Below are positions 9,101 through 16,552 of a stretch of 37,375 nucleotides of DNA, in pieces. Every line of letters begins with the position of its first letter. Position 1 is the first letter of the stretch. The translations under genes were made by a program, and so were the position numbers. The DNA is taken from assembly GCA_947631535.1 (NCBI GenBank), contig CANRLU010000011.1, positions 1 through 37,375 on the forward strand, read 5' to 3'. The notes under the pieces are model-generated. The model did not search any database. It was not told where the DNA came from and was given only the letters and a program-made list of their open reading frames with translations. This DNA is from an uncultured Clostridia bacterium (GTDB lineage Bacteria; Bacillota; Clostridia; Oscillospirales; Ruminococcaceae).

Positions 9101-12100
9101 CGGCGTCGGACTGAAGCGAGGGCTCGATACAATTTATCACCGACACCGGCAGGGCCTCCTGCGTTTCGTTTTTCAGGGCAAACGTTCTGAGCTCGCAAGG
9201 ATATTCCGAATGGAGCCGCAGCTTCATTCCCGCAGAGAGCTTTTCGGTGCTGCGGTAAAACGCCGCGCCGTCGTCGCTGAATTCGGTGCAGAGCCCCGGG
9301 GCCTTGTCGGGCAGGAAACTCAGCGAGAGCGCGTCGCCGCCGTCGCTTATAAAGCTGAAAAAGCCTTTCGGCCTCATCATAAGGTCGCGAGTGCGGCAAT
9401 AGACGTTTTCCGAGCGGTACATCGAAACGCAGACGCCGTTGTCGGCAGCTATAAGGGTCATCTCGCCGTTGCACAAAAGCTTTGCCCGCGGCTCAGAAAG
9501 GCTGCACCCCTCAAACACCTCGGTCTCGCTCTCTTTCGGCTCGGGAGCCTGTCGCTTCGGCCTGCGCAGTGTGTTCTCAAACACCGCCGTTCCGAGGTGA
9601 AATCGCTCGTCTAAAAGTTCGAGCGCGCCTTTCACCCTCAAGTCGCGCATAAAGCGCTTCTGGATTATGTCTCCGCCCAGAAAATTGTCGAGCGCGCAAA
9701 GACTCATTCCCACGTGGTGAGCCATATAACTGCGGACGGGCTCGGGCTTTTCGGAGCCCGACGCCGTGAAATCGAGCGCCTCATAAAGTCCGTAAGAGCC
9801 GTACATGCCGTATCCGGCTATCCGGCGGAGGTTTTCGGGACCGTCGCCCCCCGCAAGGCAGAGCGAGAGATAGGTCGAATACGGCGAAACGACATAGCTG
9901 TTCTCAAGCCCGCGCTTTATTCCCGTGTTGGGAACGCCGTGGGCCATATAGCGGTAATTCAGGGCGCTGTCGAAGCTGTAATATCCGCTCTCGGATATCC
10001 CGTAGGGTCTGCCGAGGCTTTTGGCATACTGCTTCTGCACCCAAAGGGCATATCTCAGACTTTCGCCGAAGAGCGAGCCATCGGGGCTTTTGAGGAAGAT
10101 CTCGGGCATAAAGAATTCAAACATCGTTCCCGAGTAAGAGGCCGCCCCGCCGAAGAACCCCGCAGACAGCATAGACCTCGAGAGCCTAAGCCAGTGACTT
10201 TTGGGAACCTGCCTCGAAGCTATCGCCCAGAAGGACGTAAGGCGCGCCTCGCTCATAAGATAGTCGTAGCAGTTGGGGCTCTGCACGCCCTTTTCGGGGT
10301 CGATGCCTATCGCCATAAGCCCTCTCACGCCGTTGTAAAACACCGAGAGGTCGCAGGAATCTATCAGCTTTTCTATCCGCGAAACGAGCCGATTTATCCG
10401 CTGACCGCCGTCGGTCTCTTTAAGACCCTCTTTGAGGGCGGCAAGGCAGCAGACGAAATTGCCGCTGTCTACGCTCGAAACGTAAGGAGAAGGGCATATT
10501 TTCAGCGTAACGGTGTCGTACCAGTTATAGAGGTTCCCGTGATACTTTTCGAGACGCTCCACGGTGTGAAGAGTCCTCTCGAGGCGCTCGGCGGCGGCAC
10601 TCAAGTTTATCAGCCTGCGGTCGAAGGCCGCAAGCACCGAGAGCATATAGAGCCCGATATTAGTGGGAGAAGTGCGGTGAGCCACGCGGTATACCGGCGA
10701 AAACTGCACGTTGTCGGGCGGGAGGTCGTTATCGGCGGCGGTGACGTATTTTTCAAAGAATCCCCACATATCCGCGAACTGCTTTGAAAGCTCCCGAGAA
10801 TCGCGGTATTTTATGCGGCGCTCAGAAAGCGCGAGCCCGCCGTCGTTGAGCGCGAGAAGCGCCGGCATCGAAGAAAATACGGCGCCCATAAGCCTTATGA
10901 AGTAGTCGGGCGACCATAGCAGCGAGAGCGATGCCGTCTCCGCCCAGAGATAATATCTTAATGGATTGGCGCCGGAACGCTCGGAGGCGTCGGAGGTCGT
11001 CCAGTCGAGAAGATGCCGTCCGGTCATAAGCCGCCAAAGGGCGGTGAACATCGCTCTTAAGGACTTTACCGCGAGCGTGGGCAGCATTACGGTGCTGTAA
11101 AGGATATATCTTAAATTCTGCGAGGCAGAGCTTAAAAGTCCGGAATAGAAACGCCGCCCGAAGGTGCGGTCTTTGAGAAACACCCGCAGCGTTCCGAGTA
11201 TAGACGGAAAGAGCCACAAAAACAGCGAGGCCAAGGCTATAAAGGCGGCGGAAGCGGGATATATGAAGAAGGCGAGGAACATCGACGAGAAAACTGCCGG
11301 CGGCGTTGCGGCCCGGCGAAGATTGTCGGCAAGCTTTAGCTTTGAAAGCGGTCCGTACTTTTTAGAAAAGAGCTCGGGCAGGTTCTGGAAGTCGCCGCGT
11401 ATCCAGCGGTCGGCGCGGCGGTAATAGCTCTGGGGCGTGGACGGAAAGCCCTCGGTAAAGCATACGTCTCCGGCGTAGGCTGTCCTTAAAAGCTCGCCCT
11501 CAAGGATATCGTGGGAAAGTATCCGCTCGCCCTTGAGGCTGTTCGTACACTCAAGCAGTGCGGTGACGTTTATAAGCCCCTTTCCGCAGAATGTGCCGCG
11601 CCCGAAAACGTCCTGATAAAGGTCGGAGGCTTCCTCGTCGTAGCTCGAGCGCGAACCTATCCCGCCGAGGCTCTTGGCAAATTCGGTGCGGAGCGAATCA
11701 CGAAGGCGGGTGACCATTCGCGGGCAGATTATGCCATAGCCCGACACCACCTTTCCGCCGCTCACCTTTACCCTGTTAGACGGGTGCAGAGCTATGGACA
11801 AAAGCTCGCTCACGGAATCCATAAGCGGGTAGGTATCGGCGTCTACGGCGCAGATGTAGTCCGCCCCGACAAGGCGCTCAACTTCGCCGAAGGAGGCGTA
11901 AAAATCGCCCTCGCCGGTCTTCATATATTTCGCGATATCCATAAGCGCGCCACGCTTTCTGAGGGCTCCCATATATTCCTGCTGCGTTTCGGAAAAGCTC
12001 CGCTTTCTCACCACGCAGGAAAATCTTCCTTTGCAGATCTTATTCAGCCGCGACACCGTCTCGCCGAGACTTTCGATAACGGCGCGGTCTTCCGAGGTTA

Positions 12101-13160
12101 TAGGCACCTGCTCGGCGGGAAGATCAACGAGCGCGCAGATCAGTATATTCTCGGCGGTATCGAGGCAATGCAGCCTTAAAAGGCGGTCGTAGAGGCGCTC
12201 CGCGTCCTCCGGGTCGAAAACGGCCGCCGAAAGGACTATCGCCGCCTTGGTGCTTTTTACTTCATTCGAGCCAGCGTCGAGGCGCATAAGCCTTGCGGCT
12301 CCTCTGCCGCGCCTTAAAACGGCGTCGCTGAACGGGCGCAGGGCCTCGATCGACGGGAGAAACAGAAGAATTGCCGTAAAAGGAGCTTCGGCAGCAAAGG
12401 CAATAAATACCGACAGTGCCGCGGCCGCCGCAAACAGCAGCAGCGAGCATACTACCGCCGTTTTCTCGGGAAGTCGGGCTTTTTTTATCACGGCGAGGCT
12501 GCCGATATCGAGGTCGGCCCCGCGGTATTTCTCGAGCAGGTCGTCGCAGAGCTCAAGCTCGTCAATGCCGTATTCCGCCGCGCTGCGATATATCGCCTCG
12601 CGGTAAAAAAGGCGGGTGCGGGGGTCGCTTTCGCGGTAGGCCCTGTCCTCCGAGAGCTTTATCGCCACGGGGTTCAGAACGTCGTTTATTCTTTCAATGT
12701 CGAGACTGCCGAGGTCTGAAAGAAGCATAATGCAGCGAATAAGCCCGCTGTCCCAGCTTTCGGCAAGAGCGCATATTTCTTCGATGAGCGTATAGACGAG
12801 CCCATAGCCGAGGTATTCAAATTCGCAGCCGTAGACCCGCCTGTTCTCGCTCGCTCCGCGAAGCAGCATTATCACGGTATCGGTATCGGGGAAGCGGTCG
12901 TTTGAAGCGCGTATCAGAGCTTCGGCGAGCTCGAAACCGCCGTCAAAGAAAACGCTGCGCTTTTCGCTGCCGCAAGGTCCCGACCCCGCGCAGCTGAGCA
13001 CCGTGTGGAAATTATCGGCGAAAAAGGCTGCCGTATCGTTGGGAATACCGTAGGTGCAGAGCTCGGAATACAACCTTTTAAGGGCCTTTATCCGCCCCGA
13101 CGTTCTGCGTGACAGCTTTTTAAGGCTCACAAATCCCTTGCTCCCGCCGCCTTTGCTCAT
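6102..13160 (-). CDS. Cyclic beta-1,2-glucan synthase-like protein (GT84 / glucoamylase-like / GH94)
   Basis: At 2352 residues this is a single multidomain membrane enzyme of the NdvB/Cgs type, which builds and sizes beta-1,2-glucan. The order is: an N-terminal region; a membrane segment (about 233-272); a family 84-like glycosyltransferase with DAD (440-442), HDILEG (550-555) and the RRADRW/RGD block (581-590); hydrophobic helices (about 615-700); the diagnostic AHRTSPTNIG block; a glucoamylase-like domain with YGISESGYYSFD and GIKRGLENSYVVSPY; and a C-terminal GH94 phosphorylase-like domain with FRDQLQDAV, HWWHP and GDWNDG (2085-2090), the last containing the expected catalytic Asp. It is somewhat shorter than proteobacterial NdvB but lacks no major domain that I can see. 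A GAAAGGAAGT site precedes the ATG. It stands alone with no export partner nearby. It could also be a beta-1,2-oligoglucan synthase/phosphorylase that does not cyclise. Confidence 0.9.
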   Translation of the reverse strand: MSKGGGSKGFVSLKKLSRRTSGRIKALKRLYSELCTYGIPNDTAAFFADNFHTVLSCAGSGPCGSEKRSVFFDGGFELAEALIRASNDRFPDTDTVIMLLRGASENRRVYGCEFEYLGYGLVYTLIEEICALAESWDSGLIRCIMLLSDLGSLDIERINDVLNPVAIKLSEDRAYRESDPRTRLFYREAIYRSAAEYGIDELELCDDLLEKYRGADLDIGSLAVIKKARLPEKTAVVCSLLLFAAAAALSVFIAFAAEAPFTAILLFLPSIEALRPFSDAVLRRGRGAARLMRLDAGSNEVKSTKAAIVLSAAVFDPEDAERLYDRLLRLHCLDTAENILICALVDLPAEQVPITSEDRAVIESLGETVSRLNKICKGRFSCVVRKRSFSETQQEYMGALRKRGALMDIAKYMKTGEGDFYASFGEVERLVGADYICAVDADTYPLMDSVSELLSIALHPSNRVKVSGGKVVSGYGIICPRMVTRLRDSLRTEFAKSLGGIGSRSSYDEEASDLYQDVFGRGTFCGKGLINVTALLECTNSLKGERILSHDILEGELLRTAYAGDVCFTEGFPSTPQSYYRRADRWIRGDFQNLPELFSKKYGPLSKLKLADNLRRAATPPAVFSSMFLAFFIYPASAAFIALASLFLWLFPSILGTLRVFLKDRTFGRRFYSGLLSSASQNLRYILYSTVMLPTLAVKSLRAMFTALWRLMTGRHLLDWTTSDASERSGANPLRYYLWAETASLSLLWSPDYFIRLMGAVFSSMPALLALNDGGLALSERRIKYRDSRELSKQFADMWGFFEKYVTAADNDLPPDNVQFSPVYRVAHRTSPTNIGLYMLSVLAAFDRRLINLSAAAERLERTLHTVERLEKYHGNLYNWYDTVTLKICPSPYVSSVDSGNFVCCLAALKEGLKETDGGQRINRLVSRIEKLIDSCDLSVFYNGVRGLMAIGIDPEKGVQSPNCYDYLMSEARLTSFWAIASRQVPKSHWLRLSRSMLSAGFFGGAASYSGTMFEFFMPEIFLKSPDGSLFGESLRYALWVQKQYAKSLGRPYGISESGYYSFDSALNYRYMAHGVPNTGIKRGLENSYVVSPYSTYLSLCLAGGDGPENLRRIAGYGMYGSYGLYEALDFTASGSEKPEPVRSYMAHHVGMSLCALDNFLGGDIIQKRFMRDLRVKGALELLDERFHLGTAVFENTLRRPKRQAPEPKESETEVFEGCSLSEPRAKLLCNGEMTLIAADNGVCVSMYRSENVYCRTRDLMMRPKGFFSFISDGGDALSLSFLPDKAPGLCTEFSDDGAAFYRSTEKLSAGMKLRLHSEYPCELRTFALKNETQEALPVSVINCIEPSLQSDAAEEAHPAYSKMFLRLERDAEWDIVTATRVRGEKKIWLGIGFIEDVKKCVSFDRGEVLECPDGVAGLGKRFKDISPSFISEPDPCVFIRASLELPPKSEAELTLFSVCADSREELINRVSNIRRKRPRYCTLPRLDTAAGRVASALLPAVLFGTGSSDAKREAVKLNRLPLRALWELSISTDVPLILVDLNSKNDSQKLSAYLGAYKLLRLCGLSVQLLFAFDDGGRYERAHYSELISAAKEQGLESSVYGGILPLDLAKTRDGLYDLCRAAACHICTDEIASSSPSEKAGEYAVIKSSLPVAQKVELPVACGGFCGESYVINEKPPLPWCHVLSNPVFGTLVSNGSLGFTYAFNSRENRLTPWDNDPARDNLGERLLLKTEDGIFDLIRGSAAVFSPYRAEYFSRGEGYKCHIEVSVSAKGMCKRVTADIALKGQGQLCYYTEPCLGVTREHSDMISPKRIKNGLSLCSAASGTAGYMCISASEEAKVCTDRESFLTGRWDDCAEPSPGLIGAVMCGIGGRKKVSFYLSYGLSEMAAEEMPRYFSEQTDTRERVIEINSGSRYNDLLANVWLRYQALHARIYARTGFYQCSGAYGFRDQLQDAVGIVSENPRVLKAQILRCCTAQFREGDVMHWWHPMVGQKTRGIRTRISDDALWLPYAVCEYLGKTADDGILELGTAWCEGLELKEGEKERYGEVYKTSQTDSVFVHCRRAVEHSLEKAGRNRLMLIGSGDWNDGFGSVGSGGEGESVWLTEFFIIVLRRFSEVAKLEGEYDFAEKIVGRADELAKAVESRGRDGGWYLRGYFDSGAKLGSSESRECQIDSIAQSFAEFAGLGGDGFARTALENAYSELADIKRGVIKLFAPAFSESADPDPGYVKFYPQGMRENGGQYTHGAVWLGMACLKAGLTDEGEKILDALSPINRSLGGIERYKTEPYYLCGDVYSNKNCCGRGGWSIYTGSAAWYYRALREGLYGVSLKRGRLSLDPRAPKKAEVREVGK

Positions 13161-13420
13161 ATAAAAATACTTCCTTTCGCGCGCATTTTAAGGATAGTAT
13201 TTCCTGCGCCGTGCAAATTTATGCGGCGGGCGTCGAGGCGGAGCGCCTTTGAAGGGGCGAAGCCCGCGCGCTTCGCGCGCCCGCCGCTTGCGCGGCGGCC
13301 TCCGTCCCCCCTGCGGGGGGGACGGAGGGGCTTCGCCCCGTCACCAAGGCTCACACCCCTGCTGTGCTCCCTTTTGCAGCGGGTATTCGCAGTTTGCACA
13401 TAAGGCGGCTGCGGCTGCGG
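13161..13420. repeat. GC-rich intergenic region of tandem small hairpins
   Basis: A run of short perfect palindromes fills about 13250-13345: GCGCGC/GCGCGC, CCGCCGC/GCGGCGG, CCGTCCCCC/GGGGGACGG and GGGGC/GCCCC with TTCG or similar loops. ORFs called here are Arg/Pro-rich translations of this structure on either strand and are not credible genes. The layout resembles a REP-like or repeat-derived intergenic element. Confidence 0.5.
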
Positions 13421-13432
13421 GTTTTATTCTAC

Positions 13433-13461
13433 TTGCGTTTTCTGATTTAATGTGCTATAGT
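13433..13461 (+). promoter_or_regulatory. Promoter of the phosphoglycerate mutase-like gene
   Basis: TTGCGT (13433-13438) and TATAGT (13456-13461) are separated by 17 bases, about 55 bases before the start codon. Confidence 0.5.
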
Positions 13462-13515
13462 TGGAACCGAAGGCGGCTTTGCGCCGCTGCAGCGATAAAT
13501 TAAGGAGTATGTGCT

Positions 13516-14724
13516 ATGAAATATGTTGTCTTGCTCTGCGACGGTATGGCCGATTACCCCGTCCCCGAGCTTTCCGGCCTCACGCCTATGGCTAAGGCCG
13601 TTAAACCCAATATGGATAAACTCGCCTGCCGCGCCGAGGTGGGTCTCGTGAAAACGGTTGCCGACGGCCTCAAGCCCGGCAGCGACGTCGCCAACCTCTC
13701 GGTGCTCGGCTACGACCCCGCGCTCTATTATTCCGGCCGCTCGCCGCTCGAAGCGGGCTCCATCGGAATAGATATGAAGCCCACCGACGTATCACTTAGG
13801 TGCAACCTTGTCACCGTCTCCGACGAGGAGAATTACGAAGACAAAACTATGGTGGATTACTGCGCCGGTGACATCTCCACCGCCGACGCAAGAGTGCTCG
13901 TCAACTCCCTCAAGGAGGTATTCGACAACGACGAGTTCACACTATATTCCGGCGTGAGCTACCGCCACTGCCTCATATGGGACCACGGCACCCTCGACCT
14001 CGGCACCCTCACCCCGCCTCACGACATCACCGGCAAGCCGCTCAAAGGTCACCTTCCGGAGCGCCCGAACGCCGCAAAGCTCTACGATATGATGAAGCGC
14101 AGCTATGACGTCCTCAAAAACCACCCGCTCAACCTCGAAAGGGTAAAGCGCGGCGAGCGTCCCGCCAATTCAATGTGGTTCTGGGGCGAAGGCGTGAGGA
14201 AGCCTCTTGCTTCGTTCAAAGAAAAATACGGCGTGAACGGCACGATGATCTCCGCAGTCGATCTTTTAAAGGGTATAGGCAAGTTCTCGGGAATGAACGT
14301 TGTGAACGTCGAGGGCGCGACGGGTTACCTCGACACCAATTTTGAGGGCAAGGCGCAGGCCGCGATAGACGCCCTTAAAAATGGCAGCGACTTCGTTTAT
14401 ATCCACGTTGAGGCGCCCGACGAGTGCGGCCACAGATATGAGATAGAAAACAAGGTGAAGTCGGTAGAACTCATCGACAAAAAGATACTCGGCCCGCTGC
14501 TAAAAGCTCTTGAGGAATACGACGACTACAAAATCATGATCCTCCCCGACCACCCGACCCCGCTCGCTTTAAGAACTCACACCAACGACCCCGTGCCCTA
14601 TCTCATTTATCACAAAAAGTCAGAGAAAAAAGGCGTAGAAGTCTTCAGCGAGGAGTCGGCGAAATCGACCGGCATATTCGCGCCGATAGGTCACGAGCTT
14701 ATGGAAAAATTCATAAAAGGATAA
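13516..14724 (+). CDS. apgM: Cofactor-independent phosphoglycerate mutase, archaeal (ApgM) type
   Basis: The 402-residue protein belongs to the alkaline-phosphatase superfamily, ApgM branch, which interconverts 3- and 2-phosphoglycerate without 2,3-bisphosphoglycerate. The metal-binding start LLCDGMADYP (residues 6-15) and the active-site block GSDVANLSVLGYDP (55-68) are intact. So are HVEAPDECGH and the C-terminal DHPTPLALRTHTNDPVPY with its Asp/His metal ligands. TTAAGGAG lies upstream of the ATG. Members of this branch have also been proposed to stand in for homoserine kinase in some bacteria, so the glycolytic role is likely but not certain; no threonine genes are adjacent. It ends at a terminator shared with convergent thiT. 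Confidence 0.9.
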   Translation: MKYVVLLCDGMADYPVPELSGLTPMAKAVKPNMDKLACRAEVGLVKTVADGLKPGSDVANLSVLGYDPALYYSGRSPLEAGSIGIDMKPTDVSLRCNLVTVSDEENYEDKTMVDYCAGDISTADARVLVNSLKEVFDNDEFTLYSGVSYRHCLIWDHGTLDLGTLTPPHDITGKPLKGHLPERPNAAKLYDMMKRSYDVLKNHPLNLERVKRGERPANSMWFWGEGVRKPLASFKEKYGVNGTMISAVDLLKGIGKFSGMNVVNVEGATGYLDTNFEGKAQAAIDALKNGSDFVYIHVEAPDECGHRYEIENKVKSVELIDKKILGPLLKALEEYDDYKIMILPDHPTPLALRTHTNDPVPYLIYHKKSEKKGVEVFSEESAKSTGIFAPIGHELMEKFIKG

Positions 14725-14730
14725 AAACAG

Positions 14731-14760
14731 CCGCCCTGCGTTGAATCGCGGGGCGGTTGA
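14731..14760. terminator. Intrinsic terminator between apgM and thiT
   Basis: A 10-bp stem (CCGCCCTGCG at 14731-14740, CGCGGGGCGG at 14747-14756, one G-U pair) with loop TTGAAT and a short T-rich tail lies 6 bases after the apgM stop. Confidence 0.7.
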
Positions 14761-14777
14761 TTTATAGCAAAAATGGG

Positions 14778-15344
14778 TTATTCGGCAGGCTGGAAGTATT
14801 TTTTGAGCGGCTTGTAAATCAGCGCGGCTACAACCGCAGTGATGACCGTTTCAGCGCCCATATACCAGCCGTTATAAGCAAGCGAATAGACAACGCTTGT
14901 CATACCGTAATCGTTCGGCCAGAGAGCGTCCCAGATCCATACGCCGGTGACGAAATGGCAGGCAAAGCGAAGCAGGAATGTCACAACTATTCCGAGAACA
15001 AGCTCAAGAACGCCGTTGTTGAACTTTCCTTTAAACATTCCGGCAAGACCGATAACGGTATAGGCAATAACATAATCGAAGAGAATAATTGCAATTACCA
15101 TAAGCGCCGAAGTGCCGTAGCGGACATTGTCAAGACCCAAAACAAGCTGCAAAAGGCTGTAGACGAATCCGCTGAGAAGTCCCCATTTCCAGCCGTAGCG
15201 GAAAGATATGATGACAAGCGGAAGCATACTTACTATTGTAAGTCCGCCGCCCATAGGCATATCGATCTTAAACAGGCTGAGGATTGTGCCGACAGCGATC
15301 AAAAGAGCGCTCTCGACAAGCATAAGTACCTTTTTGTTTTTCAT
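14778..15344 (-). CDS. thiT: Energy-coupling factor thiamine transporter, substrate-binding subunit ThiT
   Basis: These 188 residues form a small six-helix S component that captures thiamine at the membrane and works with a shared ECF module (EcfA/A'/T) encoded elsewhere. The N-terminal ALLIAVGTILSLFKI helix, the MPMGGGLTIVSMLPL loop and FRYGWKWGL are characteristic ThiT (YuaJ) features, and NGWYMGAE near the C-terminus fits the thiamine-contacting helix. Length matches the family. AGGAGG is well placed before the ATG. Immediately upstream are a TPP riboswitch and terminator, which independently support the thiamine assignment and predict shut-off when thiamine pyrophosphate is plentiful. Confidence 0.96.
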   Translation of the reverse strand: MKNKKVLMLVESALLIAVGTILSLFKIDMPMGGGLTIVSMLPLVIISFRYGWKWGLLSGFVYSLLQLVLGLDNVRYGTSALMVIAIILFDYVIAYTVIGLAGMFKGKFNNGVLELVLGIVVTFLLRFACHFVTGVWIWDALWPNDYGMTSVVYSLAYNGWYMGAETVITAVVAALIYKPLKKYFQPAE

Positions 15345-15375
15345 TTAAATTTCCTCCTTAAGGGCGGGGCAAATG

Positions 15376-15413
15376 AAAAAAGCCCCAAAAATGATTTCGT
15401 CATTCCTGAGGGC
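15376..15413 (-). terminator. Riboswitch-controlled terminator upstream of thiT
   Basis: On the minus strand a long hairpin (GCCCTCAGGAATGA pairing with TCATTTTTGGGGC, with one bulge and some G-U pairs) is followed directly by six T residues. It lies between the TPP aptamer and the thiT ribosome binding site, as expected for transcriptional attenuation. Confidence 0.85.
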
Positions 15414-15433
15414 AAATCAACATATAAAGCAAA

Positions 15434-15516
15434 AGCTCCCTACGCCGGTATTAACCGAATCAGGTTTAAGGGTCAAAGATCGCATCTTTATCTCAACTCG
15501 TCAACGAGTCCCCCTG
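15434..15516 (-). promoter_or_regulatory. TPP riboswitch (THI element)
   Basis: Read on the minus strand, the aptamer shows the conserved blocks AGGGGGACTCG, TTGAGA, GACCCTTAAACCTGATTCGG and TTAATACCGGCGTAGGGAGC, close to the THI-box consensus. P3 is a small hairpin (AAAGAT-GCG-ATCTTT). The usual CTGAGA reads TTGAGA here. The aptamer precedes a terminator and thiT, so it should turn transcription off when TPP is bound. Confidence 0.96.
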
Positions 15517-15530
15517 TTTTGACGGGGAAT

Positions 15531-15559
15531 ATAATACCACAGCGGTAATTATTTGTCAA
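15531..15559 (-). promoter_or_regulatory. Promoter of the thiT riboswitch transcript
   Basis: On the minus strand, TTGACA (15554-15559), a 17-base spacer and TATTAT (15531-15536) lie just before the aptamer. Confidence 0.8.
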
Positions 15560-15594
15560 GCGTTTTCCGGGAGTAATTTTAAGCACGATTTTCG

Positions 15595-15631
15595 TTTGCC
15601 TCGCTCATCGCTCGGCAACTGGGGAGACCCC
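15595..15631. repeat. Short intergenic repeat, copy 1 of 2
   Basis: Begins TTTGCCTCGC and ends GGCAACTGGGGAGACCCC. It contains an inverted TTGCC/GGCAA pair and a GGGG-AGA-CCCC mini-hairpin. A close copy is at 34470-34504. Both lie just upstream of a minus-strand TTGACA promoter. Confidence 0.6.
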
Positions 15632-15677
15632 TTAATTTTGAAAAAGGCTTGACCGAAAACTTTTAAGATTTAAGGGC

Positions 15678-15718
15678 AAAAAGCAACGGAGCCGAAAGTG
15701 CGGCTCCGTTCGCTTTTA
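15678..15718. terminator. Intrinsic terminator after the NlpC/P60 lipoprotein gene
   Basis: A perfect 10-bp stem (AACGGAGCCG at 15685-15694, CGGCTCCGTT at 15701-15710) is flanked by AAAAGC and GCTTTT, giving T runs in either direction. It is placed to end the minus-strand lipoprotein gene. Confidence 0.8.
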
Positions 15719-15754
15719 ATGAAAAATGAAAGTAAGGAGGAATGAGAAGATGTC

Positions 15755-16483
15755 TTAATTTACCGACGGGCGGATACCCGTCACAAACCGCGAGGTCCAG
15801 TAACCTGTGGTGATGTTGGCGGTTTTTACAGATTCGCCGGGCTTGGGGGCGTAAACTATCAGCCCGCCTCCGGCATATACTCCGCAGAAGCTCGCTTCTT
15901 CGCCGGGCTCGGCGGAAAAGTATACTATATCTCCCGAGGCGAGGTCGGAATATGCTATCTTTTCGCCCGCTTTGATCTGGTCTTTTACAAGACGCGGAAA
16001 TTCTATTCCGGCAGCCCTCACGCAGTAATATACGAGACCCGAGGCGTCGAAGCCCTTTTCGGGAGAGCTTTCGCCCGACTCGAATTTTACGCCGAGCTGC
16101 GCGGCGGCAGTGTCGATTATCGTCTGAGCTATGTGGGTGGGAAGCTCGCTCGCGGGCCCGTCGGCAGAAGTTTCGGGCTCGGTGACGTCAACTTCAGGCT
16201 CGGTGGTTTCGTGCTCCGTGACCTCCGGCTCCGTAACTTCGGGTTCCGCAGTCTCAGGTTCGGTGACTTCGGGTACTTCGGTCTCGGGCGGAAGAGCCTG
16301 CGAGGTGCCGTCGGTGGTATCGGCAGGAGTTACGTCGCTCACTGCGGGAACGGTGCCCGATGTGGGTTCGCTGCGGGTCGATGCAGAGCTCTGCTTTTCG
16401 ACCGCGCCGCAGGCGGCGAGCATCGCGCAGATGAGTATTCCCGCGACGACGGAATTGATTATGCTCAATTTGCATTTTTTCAT
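15755..16483 (-). CDS. NlpC/P60-fold lipoprotein lacking catalytic Cys and His
   Basis: The 242-residue precursor has a lipoprotein signal (LAAC, Cys25) and a Thr/Pro/Glu linker of TEPEV-type repeats (about 65-106). A C-terminal NlpC/P60 domain follows (about 115-242), a fold that normally cuts gamma-D-glutamyl or related peptide bonds in peptidoglycan. The scaffold is recognisable: GFDASGLVYYCVRAAGIEFPR, then LASGDIVYF and CGVYAGGGLIVYAP. In active enzymes the first block reads FDCSGL and the third HVGIY. Here the nucleophile is Ala147, the His position is Phe199, and the third polar position (IHA) reads VYA. Cys200 next to the lost His does not restore the geometry. It is likely a non-hydrolytic wall-binding or regulatory protein. 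It has its own promoter with WalR-like repeats upstream. Confidence 0.88.
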   Translation of the reverse strand: MKKCKLSIINSVVAGILICAMLAACGAVEKQSSASTRSEPTSGTVPAVSDVTPADTTDGTSQALPPETEVPEVTEPETAEPEVTEPEVTEHETTEPEVDVTEPETSADGPASELPTHIAQTIIDTAAAQLGVKFESGESSPEKGFDASGLVYYCVRAAGIEFPRLVKDQIKAGEKIAYSDLASGDIVYFSAEPGEEASFCGVYAGGGLIVYAPKPGESVKTANITTGYWTSRFVTGIRPSVN

Positions 16484-16514
16484 TTTTACGACCCCCTTCT
16501 TAATCTGTGATTAC

Positions 16515-16543
16515 ATTATAGCGCGTAAAAACGCAGGATTCAA
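16515..16543 (-). promoter_or_regulatory. Promoter of the NlpC/P60 lipoprotein gene
   Basis: On the minus strand, TTGAAT (16538-16543), a 17-base spacer and a consensus TATAAT (16515-16520) lie about 30 bases before the start codon. Confidence 0.75.
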
Positions 16544-16552
16544 GAACAGAGC

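Noticed and set aside
9714-10787. 357-residue plus-strand ORF inside the glucan synthase gene
   Set aside because: Antisense shadow in GC-rich coding DNA; no ribosome binding site or family motif.
13221-13503. Arg/Pro-rich ORFs in the hairpin region
   Set aside because: Translations of palindromic GC-rich DNA that look alike on both strands.
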